NCBI GenBank assembly: GCA_016235225.1
Contig: JACRLS010000238.1
Span: 1-8,867 of the forward strand
Source of the DNA: Nitrospirota bacterium
Lineage (GTDB): Bacteria > Nitrospirota > Nitrospiria > Nitrospirales > Nitrospiraceae
Length of the DNA: 8,867 bases
Reading direction: 5' to 3'
Shown: positions 1 through 6,000 of the stretch, one piece after another
How the letters are laid out: each line of letters opens with the position of its first letter
How positions within the stretch are numbered: position 1 is the first letter of the stretch
Made by a program: the position numbers and the translations under genes
The notes under the pieces: model-generated
Seen by the model: only the letters and a program-made list of their open reading frames with translations
Database searches by the model: none
Told to the model about the DNA's origin: nothing

Positions 1-1
1 C

Positions 2-313
2 CAGGTCCTGCTCAATCTGTTGCTCAACGCCGACCATGCGATGGGGGAAGGGGGGACGCTTCGGCTCGGCCTCACGTCCGCAGGCGACCGGGTCCTGCTG
101 ACGGTGTCGGATACCGGGCATGGGATTCCGAACAACCAGCTGTCAAAGATCTTTACCCCCTTCTTTACGACGAAGGAGGCGGGAAAAGGGACCGGCCTTG
201 GACTTAGCGTGGTCCATGGGATCATCGAAGAGCATAAGGGGACGATCTCGGTTGAGAGTGAAGTGGGGAAAGGCACGACGTTTACAATCACGGTGCCGAC
301 TGCGAAAGCATGA
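2..313 (+). CDS. Sensor histidine kinase, C-terminal ATPase fragment (5' end outside window)
   Basis: This is the last ~103 codons of a two-component sensor kinase; the reading frame is open from base 2 and ends at TGA 311-313. Numbering from base 2, the HATPase_c signatures occur in order: an N box with NADHA at 9-13, a G1 box DTGHGIP at 37-43, an F box FTPFF at 51-55, and a G2 box GKGTGLGL at 61-68. The order and spacing are those of the NtrB-like kinase group, which often works with sigma-54 regulators. The sensor and dimerisation/phospho-His parts are missing, so the stimulus cannot be read. The protein ends right after the ATPase domain, with no attached receiver. A stand-alone receiver gene follows after ~340 bp and is the likely partner (inference). 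The first in-frame alternative start inside the window (TTG at 20) is not real: the N box begins upstream of it. Confidence 0.93.
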   Translation, partial: QVLLNLLLNADHAMGEGGTLRLGLTSAGDRVLLTVSDTGHGIPNNQLSKIFTPFFTTKEAGKGTGLGLSVVHGIIEEHKGTISVESEVGKGTTFTITVPTAKA

Positions 314-328
314 ACATGAAATGGTGTT

Positions 329-413
329 CAGTGATCAGTTCTCAGTGAACAGTTGAAAGAAATGATGATCTTGCTCAGGTCTTATCCTCATGACTGTCCC
401 CTGATTACTGTCC
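329..413. repeat. Heptanucleotide-phased imperfect palindrome (kinase/receiver gap)
   Basis: Four tandem 7-mers run without a break from 329 to 356, each starting CAGT (CAGTGAT, CAGTTCT, then two more). The opposite arm at 393-413 holds three in-register 7-mers, with ACTGTCC at 393-399 and again at 407-413. The arms are partly complementary (CAGT, ATCAG and CAGT blocks pair), so the region can form an imperfect hairpin with a ~36-nt loop. It starts 15 bp after the kinase stop codon. Two other gaps in the window carry the same kind of structure with different unit sequences, suggesting a dispersed element type or shared mutational process. No coding potential is visible here. Confidence 0.6.
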
Positions 414-415
414 AC

Positions 416-441
416 GGCGGCCCCCTTTGCGGGCCGCCTTT
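416..441 (+). terminator. Terminator-like GC hairpin after the kinase gene
   Basis: GGCGGCCC (416-423) and GGGCCGCC (431-438) form a perfect 8-bp stem around a 7-nt loop and are followed by TTT then CC. The stem is strong but the U tract is short, so termination may be partial. It lies ~100 bp after the kinase stop and immediately beyond the heptad palindrome. The rest of the gap (442-653) shows no convincing promoter or gene; an antisense reading at 388-576 has no recognisable features. Confidence 0.45.
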
Positions 442-653
442 CCATCTGTGGCATTCCGCAACAGGGCTCTCGATCAGTGTCGCGTTCCTCTCCTGCCTGC
501 CCCCGTGACTTTCGTGGTGGAGCCTCACTTTTTCCTGAAATATCACATCCTTTGGAATGCTGTTGGTGATGGCCAATCTGCGATGGTCGCGGTGTGATTA
601 TTGCACTGACCTCCCGTTATTCGGAGGCCCTCAAGCCAGTAGGGAGACAACTC

Positions 654-1037
654 GTGGAGGCTGAACAACAAGCGGTGCTCCTCGTCGTCGAGGATGATCG
701 GGATATGCGGAGCCTGCTCTGCGATGAGTTGTGGGACTTGGGCCTCCGGATCGTAGAAGCCGAAGACGGCCACGCAGCCCTTGAGCAACTGGAAGAGTGC
801 CGGCCCAGGCTGATCCTGTCGGATCTTCGCATGCCGGCGGGGGGGCTTGACTATGTGGCCCGATTGAGGATGCTGGCGCCGCAGGTGCCCATCGTTCTGA
901 TGACGGCCTTCGGCGACCCCGAGACGAAAGCGCAAGCCTATGACTATGGGGTTTCCGCTTTCGTGGAGAAGCCCGTTCGGATGGCCGAACTGAAGATGAC
1001 AATCAAGAATCTGCTGAACCACAAGCTGAGGAGCTGA
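654..1037 (+). CDS. Stand-alone receiver-domain response regulator (CheY-like)
   Basis: A 127-aa single REC domain with no output domain. All core residues are present: acidic pair D14/D15 (in VVEDDRD), phospho-acceptor D57 (in LILSDLRMP), switch T84 (in VLMTAFGD) and K106 before P107 (in FVEKP). I chose GTG 654 because it is preceded by AGGGAGA with 7-nt spacing and gives the usual short lead-in to beta-strand 1. The frame also opens at GTG 594, but that would add 20 unusual residues and has no ribosome site. The gene sits between a kinase end and a sigma-54 activator that lacks its own receiver. It could carry phosphate between kinase and activator, or act on another partner by protein contact. 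The 102-bp gap to the next gene has no clear terminator, so co-transcription is plausible. Confidence 0.9.
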   Translation: MEAEQQAVLLVVEDDRDMRSLLCDELWDLGLRIVEAEDGHAALEQLEECRPRLILSDLRMPAGGLDYVARLRMLAPQVPIVLMTAFGDPETKAQAYDYGVSAFVEKPVRMAELKMTIKNLLNHKLRS

Positions 1038-1039
1038 GA

Positions 1040-1124
1040 ACAGATGGCTGATGGCTTCGGTCCTTCCTCGCTCCAACTCCTAGCCGTCTGCTATACGCCA
1101 TAAGCTATTCGCTATCGGCTCCAA
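1040..1124. repeat. Heptanucleotide-phased repeat array (receiver/activator gap)
   Basis: Six contiguous 7-mers run from 1083 to 1124, all starting GCY (for example GCTATAC at 1090-1096, GCCATAA at 1097-1103, GCTATTC at 1104-1110). A second arm at 1040-1060 is also 7-phased (GCTGATG at 1047-1053). The segment ATGGCTGATGGC is partly complementary to 1083-1094, so an imperfect hairpin with loop ~1060-1082 is possible. The array fills most of the 102-bp gap and ends only 15 bp before the next gene's likely ATG. Confidence 0.6.
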
Positions 1125-1139
1125 TCCGTGAGAAAAGAG

Positions 1140-2537
1140 ATGGCCGGATCTCCATTCACATCCGATATCCCCCTTCCCTTCGGTGACCCGATCCTTGCGG
1201 CTCGCGTCGAAGCGATCAAGCAACTGGCGCAGGGGCTCACGGAGCGCGTGGCCGTGCTCGACCGGGATCGCAACGTCATCTATGCAAACGAAGCGGCGTG
1301 GACGGAGAGCGCCCCAAGCCCCGACCACGCTCGACCGGCGAAGTGCTACGAAGCGTTCGTCCAACGACAAGATCCCTGCGGTGCCTGTCCCGCCCTCAAG
1401 GTCTTTGAGTCCCCCGGTGTCTCCTGCGTCTCCTGTTCCACTGGTGGTGATGGGACTGCCTGCGGAATGTACCAGGCCTTTCCGCTTGTCACGAGTCAAG
1501 GTGATACCGGCCTCGTCCTCGTGCTGTTCAAAGGACGGGGAGGGCCATTGACCGGCACGACATCGACGGTGAGTCAGACGCCTTCGGAGTCCTACGACAC
1601 GCACCTCGGCGCCCTCATCGGTCGGAGCCCCGTGATGCGGCAACTCTTCGAAATGATCCGTCTCGTCGCCGACAGCGAGGCCACCGTGCTCATCCAGGGC
1701 GAGAGCGGGACCGGCAAGGAACTCGTGGCGCGGACGATCCACCAACTGAGCGGTCGAAGCGAACATTCCTTTGTGGTGGTGGATTGTGGATCGTTGCCGG
1801 AATCGTTGCTCGAAAGTGAACTCTTCGGCCACGTCAGAGGCGCCTTCACCGGCGCGGTCACCACCCGAAAAGGCCTCTTTGAAGAAGCGGATGGCGGCAC
1901 GATTTTCCTGGACGAGATCGCCGACACCTCACCGGCTTTTCAAGCCAAGCTCCTCCGGGTCCTGCAGGAGGGAGAGATCAAGCCGGTCGGCAGCAGCCGA
2001 GGCAGCAAGGTCGACGTCCGGGTCATTTCCGCGACGAACAAGGATCTGGCCGATCTCGTGAAGACCAAGGGCTTTCGGCAAGACCTCTACTATCGCCTGG
2101 CAGTCTTGCCGCTGTATCTGCCCCCGTTGCGGGACCGGCGGGAGGATATCCCGCTGCTCATCGACCAGTTCGTGGCCGCGTCCTGCACGAGGCATCGCCA
2201 ACCCCTGCGGTTGGTGTCCCCGGAGGTCAGGCACGCCTTGACTGACTCGCCATGGCCGGGCAACGTCCGCGAGTTACAGCATTACATCGAGCGGGCCGTG
2301 GTCACGACGACCGGGCCCGAGCTGGCTCGTTCCAACCTTGTGGCGCTCGGGCCTGCTCCCGCACTGACCGACCTGAAGAGTGTCGCGCGCGGCGCCGCAG
2401 GACAGGCCGAGCGGCTTGGCATTCTCGAGGCCCTTCGCCAGACCGAAGGCAATCGCGCAAAGGCGGCCAAACTGCTGAAGATCAGCCGTGCCAGCCTGTA
2501 CAACAAGCTTCGATCCTACCGCATTGATACGATCTGA
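1140..2537 (+). CDS. Sigma-54 enhancer-binding activator with cysteine-rich PAS sensor
   Basis: A transcription activator that remodels RNA polymerase-sigma-54 by ATP hydrolysis (465 aa from ATG 1140). Residues ~25-130 look like a PAS domain (VAVLDRDRNVIYANEAA) and contain six Cys at 69, 80, 83, 96, 99 and 108, including CGAC and CVSC. The AAA+ domain spans ~157-385: Walker A GESGTGKE at 187-194, the sigma-54-contacting loop GAFTGA intact at 234-239, Walker B GGTIFLDE at 252-259, and WPGNVREL near its end. A Fis-type helix-turn-helix occupies ~426-465. There is no N-terminal receiver domain, so it is not a classical NtrC. The GTG at 1128 in frame has no ribosome site; ATG 1140 has only a weak GAG at -10. 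A candidate sigma-54 promoter lies 270 bp downstream, in front of the oxidase gene, making that the obvious target (inference). Confidence 0.93.
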   Translation: MAGSPFTSDIPLPFGDPILAARVEAIKQLAQGLTERVAVLDRDRNVIYANEAAWTESAPSPDHARPAKCYEAFVQRQDPCGACPALKVFESPGVSCVSCSTGGDGTACGMYQAFPLVTSQGDTGLVLVLFKGRGGPLTGTTSTVSQTPSESYDTHLGALIGRSPVMRQLFEMIRLVADSEATVLIQGESGTGKELVARTIHQLSGRSEHSFVVVDCGSLPESLLESELFGHVRGAFTGAVTTRKGLFEEADGGTIFLDEIADTSPAFQAKLLRVLQEGEIKPVGSSRGSKVDVRVISATNKDLADLVKTKGFRQDLYYRLAVLPLYLPPLRDRREDIPLLIDQFVAASCTRHRQPLRLVSPEVRHALTDSPWPGNVRELQHYIERAVVTTTGPELARSNLVALGPAPALTDLKSVARGAAGQAERLGILEALRQTEGNRAKAAKLLKISRASLYNKLRSYRIDTI

Positions 2538-2690
2538 ATTCCAAGTGAGACTTCGCGTTTACCTGCCCCGCGGATCATTTTTTCGTCACATCTGCCCCGT
2601 CTTGCCCCAATTGTTGAACAAAGCTGTCCAATAGTATAGACAATATAACTCATTCACATTCAATGGTTTTATCGAATACACATTAGTTTC
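2538..2690. other. Gene-free AT-rich stretch of the control region
   Basis: No plausible gene. From ~2609 to 2690 the sequence is clearly more AT-rich than its GC-rich surroundings. It contains a perfect palindrome TTGTTGAACAA (2611-2621), and TGTC (2625-2628) facing GACA (2639-2642). A weak sigma-70-like combination can be drawn (TTGAAC at 2614-2619, TATAGA at 2635-2640), but the 15-bp spacing is poor. A short T run at 2578-2583 follows the activator gene without a convincing stem. Such AT-rich DNA upstream of a sigma-54 promoter could serve as a bendable or activator-binding segment; that is inference. Confidence 0.4.
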
Positions 2691-2691
2691 G

Positions 2692-2757
2692 TGTCTAAGC
2701 TCTTGGAGTGTCGCCCCAGGATGCCTCACCGAGGTTTGAGAGTCGCCCTTGTCTAAG
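2692..2757 (+). promoter_or_regulatory. Candidate upstream activator sites (paired direct repeats)
   Basis: Two pairs of direct repeats are nested here. GAGTGTCGCCC (2706-2716) recurs with one change as GAGAGTCGCCC (2738-2748), offset by 32 bp, close to three helical turns. TGTCTAAG (2692-2699) recurs exactly at 2750-2757. The block lies ~75-140 bp upstream of the predicted sigma-54 start site, the usual distance for enhancer-binding proteins. Fis-type activators more often bind inverted repeats, so the assignment is tentative. Confidence 0.35.
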
Positions 2758-2806
2758 TGAGCAGTCTCATTAAGGAAATCTTCCATGTGTGGGGTTCCCC
2801 CATCTT

Positions 2807-2822
2807 AGGTATGGTTGTTGCG
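2807..2822 (+). promoter_or_regulatory. Candidate sigma-54 (-24/-12) promoter for the multicopper oxidase
   Basis: The invariant GG (2808-2809) and GC (2820-2821) are separated by exactly 10 bp, and the -12 element reads TTGC. Against TGGCACG-N4-TTGCW, the site AGGTATG-GTTG-TTGCG keeps GG, the A, the final G and all of TTGC, and differs at four positions. Transcription would start around 2833-2834, giving a ~225-nt leader before the oxidase ATG at 3059. The gene immediately upstream encodes a sigma-54 activator with an intact GAFTGA loop, which supports the call. Confidence 0.5.
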
Positions 2823-2833
2823 GACTACACGCC

Positions 2834-2961
2834 GGGCTGATGGGGAGAAGGGTAGATAGGACCGGCCTCCGAAGGACCCTAACCGACCGAAAGGTAGGCT
2901 CTCCATCAGCCCCTTAAAGTTCGAGGGCGCGAGGCTCAAGGCCGGGTTCACCGAGCGGTGA
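2834..2961 (+). promoter_or_regulatory. Structured 5' leader: three-way junction plus hairpin, unclassified
   Basis: Bases 2834-2847 (GGGCTGATGGGGAG) pair with 2899-2912 (CTCTCCATCAGCCC) as a 14-bp helix with one G-U. Inside it, 2849-2853 pairs with 2876-2880 (AGGGT/ACCCT), and ACC-GAAA-GGT (2886-2895) forms a short GAAA-capped stem extended by CC/GG (2883-2884/2897-2898) across a G-A mismatch. This gives a compact three-way junction. A further hairpin TCACC-GAGC-GGTGA lies at 2948-2961. The first paired base is at or next to the predicted start of the sigma-54 transcript. I compared it from memory with TPP, cobalamin, c-di-GMP, Moco, NiCo, glutamine and guanidine motifs and found no match. 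It may be a regulatory leader, a 5' stability element or an independent small RNA. Confidence 0.5.
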
Positions 2962-2999
2962 CAGAATGGGTGCTCATCCACTATCCATCCATTGATGTT

Positions 3000-3030
3000 G
3001 GCCGCTCATGTACTGAGCGGTTGGACTTTT
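3000..3030 (+). terminator. Attenuator-like hairpin just upstream of the oxidase ribosome site
   Basis: CCGCTCA (3002-3008) and TGAGCGG (3014-3020) form a perfect 7-bp stem with a 5-nt loop; two G-U pairs could extend the base. TTGGA and then TTTT (3027-3030) follow. The U tract is interrupted, so this is a weak intrinsic terminator at best. Its place inside the leader, 14 bp before the Shine-Dalgarno sequence, suggests conditional read-through. It could equally just be a leader stem. Confidence 0.3.
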
Positions 3031-3043
3031 ACGGTTATCTCAC

Positions 3044-3051
3044 AAAGGAGG
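3044..3051 (+). promoter_or_regulatory. Strong ribosome binding site of the multicopper oxidase
   Basis: AAAGGAGG is a near-perfect Shine-Dalgarno sequence, 7 nt before ATG 3059. It fixes the start of the 1646-codon gene and predicts efficient translation once the leader is transcribed. Confidence 0.85.
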
Positions 3052-3058
3052 CCGAGAC

Positions 3059-6000
3059 ATGAGGATTTCACACCGACAGGGCCAGCGCCGCGCGCTCCAC
3101 AGCGTGATGGGGCTGCCGGCGGTGCTTCTGGCAACGAGTCTGGTGTCCCCACCAGGGTTGTTCGCCGCTGAGGAGCACCAACACCAGGGGCACGCGACTC
3201 CCACCGCGATGCCCGGGTGGCAGCAACAGCTCAAGGGACAGACGATCGTGGAGGAGACGATCGAGGGGCGGGCCGGGCGCTCGGAGCGCCTGGAGTTGCA
3301 GCATCACCGGTTGATGCGCAAGGTTGAAGAACAGGCGCAGCAGGACGCCAAGGCCCAGATGACCTCCGGTGCCTTCAATGGCATGTCCATGATGCACCAG
3401 TATATGGGGCAGGATGGATCAAGCTTCCTGCTCATGACGGACGCATCCAAGGGTGAGCCGGTTGCGCTCACGGGCGGGAAGTGTCCGGCCGGCGTGCCGA
3501 CGAAGCAGTATGACGTCTCGATGATCAATATCGAGGTCACGTTGAATCGCTGGCTCGATTTCTATCCCGGCTATATGTACGCCCTGACGGAGGATCTCGA
3601 CAAGATCAGAGCGGAAGAGGCGAAAAATAAGGCGGCGCGCGATAAAGAGGGGTTCGACCCTGGCGCGGTCAATACGGGGCTCCAGGGCGATGCGATTCAA
3701 CCGCTGGTCCTGCGCGTCAACCAGGGCGATTGCGTGAAGATGACGCTGCGCAACCAGATGGAAGGTGAAGAGGGGAGTCTCTTCATTTCGGCTTCCAGCA
3801 TGGTGGTCAGCGCCACCGGCAAGCCGGCCACAACGACAAATCCGGATTCCATCGTGTCGCCGGGCAAGACGCAGGAGTTCGAGTGGTATATCCATCCCCA
3901 CATGCAGGAAGGGGTGCGGCAGTTCCACTCCTACAGCCATGACCGTGAGTTGACGGTCCTGGGTCTCTTCGGCGCCTTTATCGTGGAGCCGAAGGGGTCG
4001 AAGTACCTGGATCCGCTCGGCACGGGGCCTGCGCCTGAGACCAAGAGCGGCTGGCAGGTGATGATTGACAACGGATCCGGACCGGACTTCCGCGAGCACG
4101 TGATTTTCTATCACGAGATCGGGGATGAAGCCTTCCGTCCGTTGAACAAGAAGGGCGACTTCCTGCCGCAGCGCGATCCGCTCACGGATGCCTATCGTCC
4201 GGGTGGCCGCGCGTTGAACTATCGCAGCGAGCCCTTCGGCATCGACGAGATGCACCTGCAGCATGAATACTTCGGATTCGAAGATGAATCGATGGCCTAC
4301 AGCGCCTATACGTTCGGCGATGTGCCGACGACGATCCCGCGCGGCTATCTCGGTGATCCAACGAAGTGGCGCATCGTGCACGGCGGATCGGAGGTGTTCC
4401 ATTCCCACCACCCGCACAGCGGGTCGATCCGGTGGCAGCGCAGCCCGCGGGCTACGGAGCAGGACTTCTGGGCGGCGGGGGCGGACGGACCGATCAAGTA
4501 TCCGGTCGTCCGGACCAAGTCCGATCGAGTGGACGTCGAAGTGATCGGCCCCTCTGAAGCGCTCGACCTCGAGGCCGAGGGTGGGGCGGGGCAGTCCCAG
4601 CATCTGGCGGGGGAGTTTCTGTTCCACTGTCACGTGGCGCACCACTACGTGGCTGGCATGTGGGGCTACGCCCGCGTGTACAACACGTTGCAGGTCGGCC
4701 AGTACCATACCGATACCATGCCGGACATGCGGGAACTGCCGGACCGTCAGGGCCGGATCCAGCGCGGAGTGTCCTCCGACAAGCTGATCGGCACCACCGT
4801 GGACTGGTTCGGAAAGTCGTTCAAGATCGTACCTCGGAATCAGAAGACCAACTGGAAATCGGCCCCCGAGGTCGTGAACATCAAGGATTGGGTGGAGATG
4901 TTCCTGCCGGCGCAGGGCAAGCCGGGTCATACGGACGACGAGAAGGCCCAGATCATGTCCTACGATGCCACCGTGTGGGACTGGAAGTGGGACGGCGATG
5001 TGGCCAAGGGCGAGCGGGAGAGCACGGCCAAGTACCCGAAGTACCCTGCCGCCGCCAAGTGGGACGACAGCACCAGGCCGGCGATTCTCTTTGACCCGCT
5101 GACGGGCAAGATGTCCTGGCCGCTGTTGAAACCGCACTTCGGCAAGCGGAATCCCTTCTCCGCCAACCACAGCGGGGCGCCGTGGTTGGAGCCGATCCAC
5201 CAGGATGAGAACGGCGACCGGACCAGCGAGCCGGCCAAGCCCGGCGAGCAGGGTCGGTGGAGTTTGTGCCCGGACAACGCCAATCAGAAGTTCTACAACA
5301 TCAAATTTATCCGGCTCCCCATCACCCTTGCTAAGAAGCAGGGCAAGGAGCCGGCGATGGTCGACAAGGACGGCCTGATCTATGTGCTGGCCGAGGAAGA
5401 AAAGTTGGTCCGGGCCAACGACGACTTGAAATACCCGCTCGTGATCCGCGCAAATGTGTATGATTGCGTGGATTCCATCCTGACGAGCGAGTGGGATGAC
5501 GACGACTACACGAATTTCCAGTCGTCGAAGATCAACATCCATCCTCACTTCTTCCAGTTCGACACCGGCAACTCGGATGGCGTGATCTCAGGCTTCGAGT
5601 ATGAGATGTCGGTCCGGCCATATACCATGCATGAGAAGAAGCACAAGCATGGGTTGCCGGTGCCGATGAACTCCAAGCTCACGGAATCTGTGAAAGCCGG
5701 CGCGAAGTCCATCAAGATCAAGATGGCGATCGGCGCCACGAAGTACCACGTGAACACGGAGTTGCAAGTCGGCGCGGATTGTCTGGAACCGAGCAAGGAT
5801 ACCAGCACGTCCTTGCAGCGTGAGAAGAGCTGCTCGGAAGTGGCCAGGATCAAGGAGATCAGCGGAGACACGATCACCTTCGTCAAACCGTTGAAGCACA
5901 ATCATCCGGCCGGCGATATCGTGACGCCGGAGTTTGTGCGCTATCGGTGGTGGGTGGACGTGGACTTGGGAACCGTGTTCTGGCACGACCACGCGTTCGG

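Noticed and set aside
568..588. Further heptad repeat (GATGG at 568 and 582, 14 bp apart)
   Set aside because: Only two partial units and no complementary arm; too weak to separate from chance.
594..653. Longer start (GTG 594) for the receiver gene
   Set aside because: No Shine-Dalgarno before 594, whereas GTG 654 has AGGGAGA at good spacing and gives a normal receiver N-terminus.
1080..1832. 250-codon - strand frame over the activator gene
   Set aside because: Antisense to the PAS and AAA+ coding sequence, with no motifs of its own.
2586..2786. Possible 66-aa - strand peptide in the control region
   Set aside because: No ribosome site or motif seen, and it overlaps the candidate activator repeats.
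2834..2961. Assignment of the leader to a named riboswitch (TPP, cobalamin, c-di-GMP, Moco, NiCo, glutamine, guanidine)
   Set aside because: The conserved core sequences I know for these classes are not present, so I leave it unclassified.
3419..5548. 709-codon open frame on the - strand inside the oxidase gene
   Set aside because: It is antisense to a well-supported gene with signal peptide, copper motifs and a strong ribosome site. Long antisense frames are expected in GC-rich coding DNA, and its protein is Arg/His/Leu-rich with no domain signature.
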